DNA of 64,000 nt from Streptomyces sp. NBC_01016 (GTDB taxonomy: Bacteria; Actinomycetota; Actinomycetes; Streptomycetales; Streptomycetaceae): the NCBI RefSeq assembly GCF_026341035.1, contig NZ_JAPEOQ010000001.1:1116001-1180000 (forward strand). Reading direction: 5' to 3'. Shown here in pieces: positions 36,806 through 46,246 of the stretch; position 1 is the first letter of the stretch; the number at the start of each line of letters is the position of its first letter. Below the pieces are notes generated by a model, which searched no databases, was not told the origin of the DNA, and saw nothing but the letters and a program-made list of their open reading frames with translations. The position numbers and the translations under genes are program-made.

Positions 36806-36844
36806 CTCGTATGCCGACAACCAGTACGACATAATGCTTGTGAA

Positions 36845-36860
36845 TGTGAACGCGTTCACA
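36845..36860. promoter_or_regulatory. Rex operator (ROP) of cydABCD
   Basis: TGTGAACGCGTTCACA is a perfect 16-base palindrome identical to the known Rex operator of S. coelicolor. A further half-palindrome (CTTGTGAA) starts at 36837. It overlaps the expected promoter of cydA; CATAAT at 36830-36835 is a possible -10. Rex senses the NADH/NAD+ ratio and releases DNA when NADH is high, so cytochrome bd rises when oxygen is scarce. Confidence 0.93.
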
Positions 36861-36944
36861 AGCGTGTCCCGGTTCCTCCCGGGATTTGTGGGATTAAAGG
36901 GGCAAACTGCCGCTGTGACCACGGCGATGTAAGGAGAAGACGCA

Positions 36945-38519
36945 GTGGACCCGACAACGATCGCCCTCGCGCCGGAGACCCTGGCGCGATGGCAGTTCGG
37001 CATCACCACCGTCTACCACTTCCTGTTCGTCCCACTGACGATCTCTCTGGCCGCGCTCACGGCGGGCCTGGAGACGGCATGGGTGCGCACGGGCAAGGAG
37101 AAGTACTTCCACGCCACGAAGTTCTGGGGGAAGCTTTTCCTGATCAATATCGCGATCGGCGTCGCGACCGGCCTCGTGCAGGAGTTCCAGTTCGGCATGA
37201 ACTGGTCGGACTACTCGAAGTTCGTCGGTGACGTCTTCGGTGCTCCGCTCGCGATGGAGGCGCTGATCGCCTTCTTCTTCGAGTCCACCTTCATCGGGCT
37301 GTGGATCTTCGGCTGGGACAAGCTGCCGAAGAAGCTCCACTGCGCCTGCATGTGGATGGTGTCGATCGGCACACTGGCCTCGGGCTACTTCATCCTGGCG
37401 GCCAACTCCTGGATGCAGCACCCGGTGGGCTACGAGATCGACCCGAAGACCGGCGTGGCCCGGCTCAACGACATCTGGCACGTCCTCTTCCAGAACACCG
37501 CGGTCGTCCAGTTCACGCACACCATCTCCTCCGCCTTCCTGACCGGCGGAGCCTTCATGATCGGCGTCTCCAGCTTCCTGCTCTGGAAGATCAAGAAGCA
37601 GAAGGACGCCGGCGAGCAGGTCGACCGCAAGCGGACCATCACGCTGCGCAGCTCGCTCCGGCTCGGTCTGGTGACCGCGATGATCGCGGGCGTCCTGGTC
37701 GCCCTCTCCGGCGACCAGCTGGCCAAGGTGATGTTCAAGCAGCAGCCGATGAAGATGGCTTCGGCCGAGGCGCTGTGGGACACCGAATGCCCCGCGCCGT
37801 TCTCCATCTTCGCCGTCGGCAATGTGAACAAGGGCCACAACTCCGTCGAGATAGAGCTTCCGGGCCTGCTCTCCTTCCTGGCCGACGACAACTTCTCCAG
37901 CTGTGTCCCCGGCATCCACGAGACCGCCAAGGCCGAGGCCGAGAAGTACGGCGGCAAGGCCGAGGACTACATCCCCAACATCTTCGTCACCTTCTGGGGC
38001 TTCCGCCTGATGATCGGCATCGGGCTCACCGCTGCCGTCGCCGCGGGCGCCGGATTCTGGCTGACCCGGAAGCGGCGATGGCTGTTGCCCGAGCATCGAA
38101 GGGGTGAGGACGAAATCCCCAAGCTGATGCTCACCAACAAGAAGGAACTCGGCCCGACCGTCACGAAGTGGGGCTGGCGGGTCGGCATGGCCTCGCTGAT
38201 CTTCCCCTTCATCGCCAACTCCATCGGCTGGATCTTCACCGAGATGGGCCGTCAGCCCTGGGCCGTCTTCGGCCTGTTCCGGACCGCTGACTCGGTCTCC
38301 CCCGGCGTCAGCCAGACCGAGATGGCGATCTCGCTGACCGTGCTGACCCTGCTGTACGCGGTGCTGTTCTGGATCAACGTACGGCTGATGAAGAAGTACG
38401 CCATCAAGGGTCCCGACACGGACGAGGAACCGCCGACCAAGGACCCGAAGCTGCGTGGTCCTTCGGGGGACGACTCCGATGACGACGACGCCGACAAGCC
38501 ACTGACCTTCGCGTACTGA
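36945..38519 (+). CDS. cydA: cytochrome bd ubiquinol/menaquinol oxidase subunit I
   Basis: A 524-residue subunit with about nine helices that carries haems b558, b595 and d. The first helix region YHFLFVPLTISLA holds the high-spin haem histidine, FTHTISSAFLTGG the low-spin ligand, and GLVQEFQFGMNW and EALIAFFFESTFIGLW are diagnostic. The start is GTG at 36945 with AAGGAGAAG 5-6 nt upstream. It is followed after 13 bases by cydB. Regulated by Rex. Confidence 0.97.
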   Translation: MDPTTIALAPETLARWQFGITTVYHFLFVPLTISLAALTAGLETAWVRTGKEKYFHATKFWGKLFLINIAIGVATGLVQEFQFGMNWSDYSKFVGDVFGAPLAMEALIAFFFESTFIGLWIFGWDKLPKKLHCACMWMVSIGTLASGYFILAANSWMQHPVGYEIDPKTGVARLNDIWHVLFQNTAVVQFTHTISSAFLTGGAFMIGVSSFLLWKIKKQKDAGEQVDRKRTITLRSSLRLGLVTAMIAGVLVALSGDQLAKVMFKQQPMKMASAEALWDTECPAPFSIFAVGNVNKGHNSVEIELPGLLSFLADDNFSSCVPGIHETAKAEAEKYGGKAEDYIPNIFVTFWGFRLMIGIGLTAAVAAGAGFWLTRKRRWLLPEHRRGEDEIPKLMLTNKKELGPTVTKWGWRVGMASLIFPFIANSIGWIFTEMGRQPWAVFGLFRTADSVSPGVSQTEMAISLTVLTLLYAVLFWINVRLMKKYAIKGPDTDEEPPTKDPKLRGPSGDDSDDDDADKPLTFAY

Positions 38520-38532
38520 GAGGAGAAACGCC

Positions 38533-39537
38533 ATGGGCCTCAACGACTTCTGGTTCCTTCTGATCGCCGTTCTATGGACCGGCTACTTCTTCCTCGAAGG
38601 CTTCGACTTCGGGGTGGGCATCCTGACGCGGCTGCTCGCGCGCGACAGGACCGAGCGGCGCGTGCTGATCAACATCATCGGGCCGGTGTGGGACGGCAAC
38701 GAGGTCTGGCTGCTCACCGCGGCCGGTGCGATGTTCGCCGCGTTCCCCATCTGGTACGCGACGTTCTTCAGTGCCTTCTACCTGCTGCTCGTGATCGCGC
38801 TGCTGCTGCTGATCGTGCGCGTGCTGTCCTTCGAGTACCGGCACCAGCGGCCCGAGGAGAGCTGGCAGCGCAACTGGGAGCTGGTGCTCTTCGTCAGCTC
38901 GCTGCTGCTGCCGTTCCTGTGGGGCGTGATGTTCGCGAACATGGTGCACGGCGTTCCGATCAACTCCAAGCAGGACTTCGCCGGTTCGTTCGGCGACCTG
39001 CTGACCTGGTGGGGGCTGCTCGGCGGGCTCGCCTTCACGGCCGTGTGCACGCTGCACGGTGCGGTGTTCACCGCGCTGAAGACGGACGGCGACATCCGGG
39101 TGCGGGCGCGTGCGCTCGCGACGAAGGCGGGTGTGGCCACCGTGCTCCTGGGCGGCGGGTTCCTCGCCTGGCTCCAGGTCGAGCGCGGGACGGCGTGGAC
39201 CGCGGTGGCGTTCGCCGTGGCGGTCGTCGGACTGCTCGGGACGCTCGTGATGAACGGCAGGGGACGCGAAGGCTGGGCGTTCTCCTTCAACGGGGTCGCG
39301 ATCGCGGCCGTGGTGGCGGCGATCTTCCTGGCCCTGGTGCCGAACGTCATGCCCTCCTCGCTCAACGAGGCGTGGAACCTGACGATCGACAACACGTCCT
39401 CGGGTCCGTACACGCTGAAGGTCATGACCTGGGTCGCCGGGATCATGACGCCGCTGGTCCTGCTCTACCAGGGCTGGACCTACTGGGTGTTCCGCAAGCG
39501 GCTCAGCACGAAGAGCATTCCTGCCGGGGCGCACTGA
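38533..39537 (+). CDS. cydB: cytochrome bd oxidase subunit II
   Basis: A 334-residue membrane subunit that packs against CydA. The start MGLNDFWFLLIAVLWTGYFFLEGFDFGVG and GPVWDGNEVWLL are family hallmarks. The ribosome site GAGGAG lies 6 nt before the ATG. It is cotranscribed with cydA; cydCD follows after about 80 bases that hold a parS site. Confidence 0.97.
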   Translation: MGLNDFWFLLIAVLWTGYFFLEGFDFGVGILTRLLARDRTERRVLINIIGPVWDGNEVWLLTAAGAMFAAFPIWYATFFSAFYLLLVIALLLLIVRVLSFEYRHQRPEESWQRNWELVLFVSSLLLPFLWGVMFANMVHGVPINSKQDFAGSFGDLLTWWGLLGGLAFTAVCTLHGAVFTALKTDGDIRVRARALATKAGVATVLLGGGFLAWLQVERGTAWTAVAFAVAVVGLLGTLVMNGRGREGWAFSFNGVAIAAVVAAIFLALVPNVMPSSLNEAWNLTIDNTSSGPYTLKVMTWVAGIMTPLVLLYQGWTYWVFRKRLSTKSIPAGAH

Positions 39538-39609
39538 GCTCCTGACAAGGGGCGCACTGAGCGTCTTAGCTCCGTCTTCGCCCGTCTGCGTTCGTCTACG
39601 TGAGGGTGT

Positions 39610-39623
39610 GTTTCACGTGAAAC
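39610..39623. promoter_or_regulatory. parS site overlapping the cydCD start codon
   Basis: Exact GTTTCACGTGAAAC. The central GTG of the palindrome (39617-39619) is the probable start codon of cydCD. Confidence 0.95.
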
Positions 39624-42600
39624 CGATCGACCAGCGTCTGTTCCGGTACGGCCGGGCCTCACGTCTCTTCCTGATCGCGGTGGTGGTGCTTGGCGCCGCT
39701 GGGGCGGGCCTGGTCATCGCGCAGGCGATGCTCATCGCCGAGGTCGTGGTGGGCGCGTTCCAGCACGGCCTCGACGTGGCCGAACTGCGGGCACCGCTGC
39801 TGTTGTTGGCGGCGGTCGCGGCCGGTCGCGGGCTCGTGGCCTGGCTGACCGAGCTGGCCGCGCACCGGGCGAGCGCGGCGGTCAAGTCGGAGCTGCGCAG
39901 GCGGCTGTTGGAGCGGTCCTCGCGGCTCGGCCCCGGGTGGTTGAGCGGGCAGCGCACCGGGTCCCTCGTGGCGCTCGCGACGCGCGGCGTGGACGCCCTC
40001 GACGACTACTTCTCCCGCTATCTGCCGCAGTTGGGGCTCGCGGTGGTGGTCCCGGTGGCGGTGCTCGCCCGCGTCGTCACCGAGGACTGGGTGTCGGCGG
40101 CGATCATCGTCGGCACGCTGCCCCTCATCCCGATCTTCATGATGCTGATCGGCTGGGCGACCCAGTCCCGGATGGACCGTCAGTGGCGGCTGCTCTCCCG
40201 GCTTTCGGGCCACTTCCTGGACGTCGTCGCGGGCCTGCCGACCCTGAAGGTGTTCGGCCGCGCCAAGGCGCAGGCCGAGTCCATCCGCAAGATCACCGAT
40301 GAGTACCGCAGGGCGACGATGCGCACCCTGCGGATCGCCTTCCTCTCGTCGTTCGCGCTGGAGCTGCTGGCCACACTGTCGGTCGCGCTCGTCGCCGTGA
40401 CCATCGGCATGCGGCTCGTGCACGGCGAGATGGATCTGTACATCGGGCTCGTGATTCTGGTGCTCGCGCCCGAGGCGTATCTGCCGCTGCGACAGGTGGG
40501 CGCGCAGTACCACGCGGCCGCAGAGGGGCTCGCCGCGGCGGAGGAGATCTTCGCGGTTCTGGAGTCGCCGCTGCCCGAGGACGGCACGCGGGAGGCCCCC
40601 GCGGCCGGCGGAATCGGGTTTGAAAGCGTTTCTGTTCGCTACGAAGGGCGGTCCTTCGACGCCGTCTCGGATGTCTCCTTCAAGGTGGCCGATGGCGAGA
40701 CCGTGGCCCTCGTAGGGCCGAGCGGAGCGGGCAAGTCGACGCTGGTCAGTGCCCTGTTGGGTTTTGTACGCCCTTGTAGTGGGCGAATCGCCGTCGGCGG
40801 TGTCGACCTCGCCGAGGTGTCGCGGGAGGCGTGGCACGCGCGCGTGGCGTGGGTTCCGCAGCGGCCGCAGCTGTACGCCGGGTCGATCGCGGACAACGTG
40901 CGGCTCGCGCGGCCGGACGCCGATGACGCCGCGGTGCTCGCCGCGCTGCGGGAGGCCGGGGCCCTGGAGTTCGTCGAGGTGCTGCCCCAGGGCGTGGCGA
41001 CCGTGCTCGGGGAGGACGGCGCCGGGCTCTCGGCAGGGCAGCGGCAGCGGCTCGCGCTCGCGCGGGCGTTCCTCGCGGACCGGCCGGTCGTGCTGCTCGA
41101 CGAGCCCACGGCCGCGCTGGACGGCGAGACCGAGGCGGGCATCGTCGACGCGGTGCGCAGGCTCGCCGTGGGGCGGACCGTGCTGCTCGTCGTGCACCGT
41201 CCCGCGCTGCTCGCCGTCGCGGACCGGGTCGTACGGGTCGAGGCACCTGGCGCGGTGCCGGCGCAGGTGCGTGGCGCCGTGCAGGGGAGCCCGTCCGCGC
41301 AGGTCCTTGCCGATGCCGTCGAAGCCGCCCCGGTGGCGGTGCCCGGCGACGTGCCGGTGGACCGGCGCCATGTGCTCGCACGGCTGCGTGACGCCGCCAG
41401 GCCGCGCCGCTCGCGGCTCGCCCTCGCCCTACTGCTCGGCGCGCTCGCGCTCGGCAGCGCGGTCGGCCTGATGGCGACGTCCGGGTGGCTGATCTCGCGG
41501 GCCTCGCAGATGCCGCCGGTGCTCTACCTGATGGTCGCGGTGACGGCCACGCGCGCGTTCGGCATCGGACGGGCGATCTTCCGGTACATGGAGCGGCTCG
41601 TGTCGCACGACGCGGTGCTGCGGATGCTGGCCGACACCCGGGTCGCCGTGTACCGGCGCCTGGAGCGGCTCGCCCCTGCGGGGCTGCGCACGACGCGGCG
41701 CGGCGACCTGCTCTCCCGGCTCGTCGCCGATGTGGACGCCCTGCAGGACTACTGGCTGCGCTGGCTGTTGCCCGCGTCGGTCGCCGCGCTCGTGGGCGTG
41801 GGGTCGGTGGCGTTCACCGCGTGGATGCTGCCCGCCGCGGGTGCCGTGCTCGCGGTCGGGCTGCTGCTCGCCGGCGTCGGGGTGCCGCTGCTGTCGGGCG
41901 CGGTGTCCCGGCGCGCGGAGCGGAGGCTGGCCCCCGCGCGCGGTGTGCTCGCCACGAAGGCGGCCGAACTGCTCACCGGTACCGCCGAACTGACGGTCTC
42001 GGGCGCCCTGCCGCGACGGACGACGGAGGCCGCGGAAGCCGACTCCGTGCTCACGCGGATCGCCTCGCGCGCCGCCACCGCGACCGCGCTCGGCGACGGG
42101 CTCAGCGCGCTGATCACCGGCCTGACCGTGGCGGCGGCCGCGTTCGTCGGCGTCCAGGGCGTGCGCACCGGGCAGCTCCACGGGGTGTCGCTCGCGGTCG
42201 TCGTCCTGACGCCGCTCGCCGCGTTCGAGGCGGTGCTCGGCCTGCCGCTCGCCGTGCAGCACCGCCAGCGCGTCCACAAGAGCGCCGAGCGGGTCTACGA
42301 GGTCCTGGACGCGCCGGAACCCGTACGGGAGCCCGAGCGGCCCGCACAGGCGCCGCGGGACCCCTTCCCGCTCGCCGTGCACGGCCTCACCGCCCGCTAC
42401 GAGGGCCAGGAGCGGGACGCGCTCGCCGGCCTCGACCTGACGCTGGAGCGCGGCCGCCACGTCGCCGTCGTCGGCCCGTCGGGGTCCGGTAAGACGACCC
42501 TCGCCCAGGTGTTGCTGCGCTTCCTCGACGCGGACGCCGGGACGTACACGCTCGGCGGTGTCGACGCGGCGGCCCTCGACGGCGACGCGGTCCGGCGAAT

Positions 42601-43117
42601 CGTCGGGCTGTGCGCCCAGGACGCGCACCTCTTCGACAGCAGCCTCCGCGAGAATCTGCTGCTCGCCAAGAAGGACGCCACCGAGGACGACCTGTGGGCA
42701 GTGCTCGGCCGCGTACGTCTTCGGGAGTGGGCGCAGGCGCTGCCGGACGGGCTCGACACCCTGGTGGGTGAGCATGCCGCACGTCTCTCCGGCGGCCAGC
42801 GGCAGCGGCTCGCGCTCGCCCGCGCGCTGCTCGCCGACTTCCCCGTCCTCGTGCTCGACGAGCCCGCCGAACACCTCGATCTGGAGACGGCGGACGCGCT
42901 CACCGCGGACCTCCTGGACGCCACGCGGGGCCGGACGACAGTGCTGATCACGCACCGGCTCGCCGGTCTGGAGGCCGTGGACGAGGTGCTCGTGCTCGAC
43001 GGGGGCCGGGTCGCCCAGCGCGGCGCGTACGCCGAGCTCGTCGCGGTCGACGGGCCGCTTCGGGAGCTTCGGCGTCGGGAGGGCGCGGCGGAGGCGCTGG
43101 CCTGCGCGGAGGGCTGA
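39617..43117 (+). CDS. cydCD: fused CydDC ABC exporter for cytochrome bd assembly
   Basis: About 1166 residues, two ABC half-transporters in one chain. The first half (CydD-like) has a membrane domain (about 15-300) and ATPase with Walker A GPSGAGKST (about 366) and signature LSAGQRQRLALARA. The second half (CydC-like) starts near 590 and has Walker A GPSGSGKTT (about 953) and LSGGQRQRLALARALLAD. CydDC exports cysteine/glutathione-type thiols and is needed for haem insertion into cytochrome bd; split genes in E. coli, fused in Streptomyces. GAGGG lies 10 nt before the GTG at 39617; a GTG at 39608 would add three residues but has its ribosome site too close. Confidence 0.95.
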   Translation: MKPIDQRLFRYGRASRLFLIAVVVLGAAGAGLVIAQAMLIAEVVVGAFQHGLDVAELRAPLLLLAAVAAGRGLVAWLTELAAHRASAAVKSELRRRLLERSSRLGPGWLSGQRTGSLVALATRGVDALDDYFSRYLPQLGLAVVVPVAVLARVVTEDWVSAAIIVGTLPLIPIFMMLIGWATQSRMDRQWRLLSRLSGHFLDVVAGLPTLKVFGRAKAQAESIRKITDEYRRATMRTLRIAFLSSFALELLATLSVALVAVTIGMRLVHGEMDLYIGLVILVLAPEAYLPLRQVGAQYHAAAEGLAAAEEIFAVLESPLPEDGTREAPAAGGIGFESVSVRYEGRSFDAVSDVSFKVADGETVALVGPSGAGKSTLVSALLGFVRPCSGRIAVGGVDLAEVSREAWHARVAWVPQRPQLYAGSIADNVRLARPDADDAAVLAALREAGALEFVEVLPQGVATVLGEDGAGLSAGQRQRLALARAFLADRPVVLLDEPTAALDGETEAGIVDAVRRLAVGRTVLLVVHRPALLAVADRVVRVEAPGAVPAQVRGAVQGSPSAQVLADAVEAAPVAVPGDVPVDRRHVLARLRDAARPRRSRLALALLLGALALGSAVGLMATSGWLISRASQMPPVLYLMVAVTATRAFGIGRAIFRYMERLVSHDAVLRMLADTRVAVYRRLERLAPAGLRTTRRGDLLSRLVADVDALQDYWLRWLLPASVAALVGVGSVAFTAWMLPAAGAVLAVGLLLAGVGVPLLSGAVSRRAERRLAPARGVLATKAAELLTGTAELTVSGALPRRTTEAAEADSVLTRIASRAATATALGDGLSALITGLTVAAAAFVGVQGVRTGQLHGVSLAVVVLTPLAAFEAVLGLPLAVQHRQRVHKSAERVYEVLDAPEPVREPERPAQAPRDPFPLAVHGLTARYEGQERDALAGLDLTLERGRHVAVVGPSGSGKTTLAQVLLRFLDADAGTYTLGGVDAAALDGDAVRRIVGLCAQDAHLFDSSLRENLLLAKKDATEDDLWAVLGRVRLREWAQALPDGLDTLVGEHAARLSGGQRQRLALARALLADFPVLVLDEPAEHLDLETADALTADLLDATRGRTTVLITHRLAGLEAVDEVLVLDGGRVAQRGAYAELVAVDGPLRELRRREGAAEALACAEG

Positions 43118-43211
43118 GGACGCGTTGAGGACGCGCTGAGGCCCTGCGGAGGACCCGCCTCTTCTCTCCCGCCCACCCGGATCCCGACTTTCCTCGCCAA
43201 TCGGCACTAAT

Positions 43212-43217
43212 TAGGCT
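43212..43217 (+). promoter_or_regulatory. -10 box of the kinase gene, leaderless transcript possible
   Basis: TAGGCT ends 6 bases before the ATG at 43224, so transcription could begin at the start codon. The -35 region (TTTCCT, about 17 bases upstream) is weak. Confidence 0.4.
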
Positions 43218-43223
43218 CGTCGC

Positions 43224-44954
43224 ATGGCAGCACCCACGGATCCCGGCGCCCCGCCTCCCACCGAGCCCGCCGCGGCTTCCCTGGAGGCGGCGACCGAGGC
43301 GACACGCAGCCTTCACGGTCTGTCGGCCGAGCTGACCGCCCGGCTGCCGCAGCTCCTGGAAGCGATGCGTTCCGTGGGCACGGGCCTCGAGCTGCACACC
43401 ACGCTCGACCGGATCTGCGAGACGGCCGCCGAACTGACCGACGCCAAGTACGCCGCGATCGGCGTCGTCGCCGAGGACGGCGAGGGGCTCTCCGACTTCG
43501 TCTACTCCGGAGTCGACGAGGAGACCGCGCGGCGCATCGGGCGGCTGCCCGACGGGCACAAGGGGCTGCTCGGCGCGCTCATCCACGACCCCGTGACGGT
43601 GCGCCTGGCGAATCTCGCGGACGACCCGCGCTCCTGCGGTTTTCCCACGAACCATCCGCCGATGCACACGTTTCTCGGCCTCCCCATCCGCGTACAGGGC
43701 GAGATCTTCGGAAACCTCTATCTCACGGAGAAGCACGACGGCGGAGAGTTCAACGACGACGACCTGAACATGGTCCGGGTGCTCGCCACGGAGGCGGGCA
43801 TCGCCATCGGCAACGCACGCCTCTACGAAGCGGCCAAGCAGCGCGAGCGGTGGATCGACGGCTCGGTGGCGGTGACCACCGCGCTCCTTTCGGGCGGCGA
43901 CGCCGACGACGCGCTCCAGGTGGTCGCCGAACAGTCCCGGCACCTCTCGGACTCGGCGGCCGGCATAGTGATGCTGCCCGCGGAGGAGGGCGGCATGGAG
44001 ATCGTCGCCGTCGACTCGGACGGACCCTCCGCCGCGCTCGGTGTGATCGTGCCCTCGGAGAGCGAGGTCATCTCCGAACTGCTCGAAGGCCAGGCCGTGT
44101 TCGTCGACGACGCGGCCACCGACCCCCGCATGCTGACCGGCCTCGCGCAGGACTACGGGCCGTCCATGATGCTGCCCCTCCAGAGCGGCGGACGGGTCCT
44201 GGGGACGTTGGTGATGACCCGCGCGCGTGGGGAGCGTCCTTTCAGCGAGGCGGAGCGCACCCTGGCAACCCAGTTCGCCTCCCAGGCCGCGCTCGCCCTG
44301 GTCTCGGCCGACGCGCAGCGCGACCGGGAGCGCCTCGCCGTCCTGGAGGACCGCGACCGGATCGCGCGCGATCTGCACGACCTCGTCATCCAGCGCCTCT
44401 TCGCCACCGGGATGATGCTGGAGACCGCCCAGCGCCGCTCCGTGGTGCCCGAGGTGCAGGCAGGCGTCGGCAAGGCGGTCGACGAGCTCGACACCACGAT
44501 CCAGGAGATCCGCACCGCGATCTTCGCGCTCCAGCAAGGGCCGACCGAGGCGCCGTCGGGCCTGCGCACCAAGGTGTTCCGCGAGATCAACATGGCCGCC
44601 GTGCCGCTCGGGTTCAAGCCCTCGCACCGCTTCCTCGGGCCCGTCGACACGGTCGTCGGCGAGCTCACCGGCAAGCACCTCATCGCGGCGCTGCGCGAGG
44701 CCCTGTCGAACGCGTTCCGGCACGCGGAGGCCGACCGCATCGACGTCGTCGTGGACGCCACCGTGCTCCTCCCCGACGGGCGGCAGGGCGTCCGTCTGAC
44801 GGTCGCGGACGACGGCGTGGGCATCAAGGAGGGCGGGCGGCGCAGCGGCCTGAAGAACCTTCAGAAGCGGGCCGAATCGCTCGGCGGCGCCAGTTGGCAC
44901 GGGGCGGGGATCGACGGGGACGGTACGACGGTGGTGTGGCAGGCGCCTCACTGA
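43224..44954 (+). CDS. orphan DosS/DevS-like GAF-GAF sensor histidine kinase
   Basis: A 576-residue cytoplasmic kinase with two GAF domains (about 50-200 and 220-370), a HisKA_3 phosphoacceptor (His385 in RIARDLHDLVIQRLF) and a C-terminal ATPase (ALSNAFRHAEA, DDGVGI, GLKNLQKRAESLGG). The first GAF contains PTNHPPMHTFLGLPIR; in mycobacterial DosS the histidine of HPPM is the haem ligand, and here it is His144. A haem gas sensor is therefore likely. There is no response regulator in the window, so the partner is elsewhere. It lies 106 bases after cydCD on the same strand, next to the oxygen-linked cyd genes. Confidence 0.9.
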   Translation: MAAPTDPGAPPPTEPAAASLEAATEATRSLHGLSAELTARLPQLLEAMRSVGTGLELHTTLDRICETAAELTDAKYAAIGVVAEDGEGLSDFVYSGVDEETARRIGRLPDGHKGLLGALIHDPVTVRLANLADDPRSCGFPTNHPPMHTFLGLPIRVQGEIFGNLYLTEKHDGGEFNDDDLNMVRVLATEAGIAIGNARLYEAAKQRERWIDGSVAVTTALLSGGDADDALQVVAEQSRHLSDSAAGIVMLPAEEGGMEIVAVDSDGPSAALGVIVPSESEVISELLEGQAVFVDDAATDPRMLTGLAQDYGPSMMLPLQSGGRVLGTLVMTRARGERPFSEAERTLATQFASQAALALVSADAQRDRERLAVLEDRDRIARDLHDLVIQRLFATGMMLETAQRRSVVPEVQAGVGKAVDELDTTIQEIRTAIFALQQGPTEAPSGLRTKVFREINMAAVPLGFKPSHRFLGPVDTVVGELTGKHLIAALREALSNAFRHAEADRIDVVVDATVLLPDGRQGVRLTVADDGVGIKEGGRRSGLKNLQKRAESLGGASWHGAGIDGDGTTVVWQAPH

Positions 44955-45111
44955 GGGCTGTGCGGCTGCTGAGGTCTGCGCGCCTGCGTTCCGAAGACCG
45001 CCGGCTCCGAAGACCGCCGGCCGGCGCCGCCCGCCCCGGTTTGGCGGTACGTTCCTGCGCCGTACGGGGCACCCGTTCCCTCGGCCGTACCAGCCCCACA
45101 GGAAGCCCGGC

Positions 45112-46195
45112 GTGCGGCGGTCGACGATCCGATGCATGCGTCATGGACCCCGCCGAACCAGCACATCGCTCGTCCTCCCGGTGCTGCTGTGCGCCCTCGT
45201 GGCCCTCGGTGGCCCTCGGTGGCCCGCCCACGGTCTCCCAGGGCGCGGAGGGCCCGGAGGCGAGCGCGGACGTGGCGCGCCTCTTCGAGGAGGCGTCCAA
45301 GGCGACGCAGCGCTACGAAGCGGGACGGAAGGCCGCCTCCGTACAGAAGGCGGAGGTACGGACGATGGAGCGGCTGCTCGTGCGGGAGCGGCGGCAGATC
45401 TCCGTGCTCCACGGGGACCTCGGCCGGATCGCCCGCGCCCAGTACCGCAGCGGCGGCGACATCCCCATCACGGCGCAGATGCTGCTGGCCGGGAACCCCG
45501 AGAAGCTGATGCACGGCCAACGGGCGGTCTGGCAGGCCGACTTGGCACTCAACAACGCCGTGGACAAGAGCAGGCGCGCCGAGCGCAGGCTCGCGGACGG
45601 ACAGCGCAGGGCGGCGGACGCGTTGCGCGCCCTGAAGGAGCGCAACGCACGGCTCGTCATCCTTAAGAAGGGCATCGAGAGCAAGCTCGAAGCGGCACGC
45701 TGGCAGCTCCAGGGACAGGCGGACACCTCGGTCGCCGCGGGGAAGTGCCGGGGCGCCGTACGCCTCAAGGAGCCGAAGAACTCAACCACGCGCGCGTGGC
45801 TGCCTCCTGTGGAGAAGTACGAGCTGTCCGCGGGCTTCGACAGCGCGGGCGAGCGCTGGTCGCACCGGCACACCGGACAGGACTTCGCGGTCGACATCGG
45901 CACGCCGGTGCGGGCGGCGGGCGCGGGCCGCGTGGTGAGCGTGTCCTGCGGCGGCGCCTTCGGCATCGAGGTCGTCGTGCGGCACCCCGGCGGCTACTAC
46001 ACGCAGTACGCGCACCTCGCCGCGGTCACCGTCGACCAGGGGCAGAAGCTCCGCGCGGGGCAGTGGGTCGGCCAGTCGGGCACCACCGGCAACTCGACGG
46101 GGCCGCACCTCCACTTCGAGGTGCGGCTCACGCCGTATCTGGGGTCCGGGGTGGACCCGGTGAAGTGGTTCGCCGAGCGCCACGTGAAGCTGTAG
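45112..46195 (+). pseudogene. secreted M23 endopeptidase gene with frameshift from a 10-bp tandem duplication
   Basis: The product would be a secreted peptidoglycan endopeptidase: signal peptide, coiled-coil stalk, then an M23 (LytM) domain with HTGQDFAVDIG and GNSTGPHLHFEVR. The GTG at 45112 has GGAAG 6 nt upstream and opens a clear signal peptide (RRTSTSLVLPVLLCALVAL). The mature part, however, lies in another frame. At 45201-45220 GGCCCTCGGT occurs twice in tandem. Removing one copy joins the frames exactly: LLCALVALGGP continues into PTVSQGAEGPEASADVARL. So the gene is frameshifted, by a real duplication or a sequence error. An ATG at 45143 is in the mature frame but lacks the signal peptide. 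Confidence 0.85.
45201..45220. repeat. 10-bp tandem duplication
   Basis: GGCCCTCGGT occurs twice with no gap (45201-45210, 45211-45220), inside the signal-peptide coding part of the M23 gene. The shift of ten bases changes the frame. Confidence 0.95.
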
Positions 46196-46246
46196 GCGCC
46201 AATGGGCAAGCCGGACCAGTCGGACAAGTCAGGCAGGCCGGATCCG

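Noticed and set aside
41429..43207. Long open frame on the minus strand opposite cydCD
   Set aside because: It is a shadow produced by the high third-position GC of cydCD; it has no ribosome site and no recognisable domain.
43850..46195. Very long plus-strand frame running from inside the kinase gene into the M23 gene
   Set aside because: Only its last part encodes a real protein. The first part is out of frame with the kinase, and the M23 start is explained by the signal peptide at 45112 plus a frameshift.
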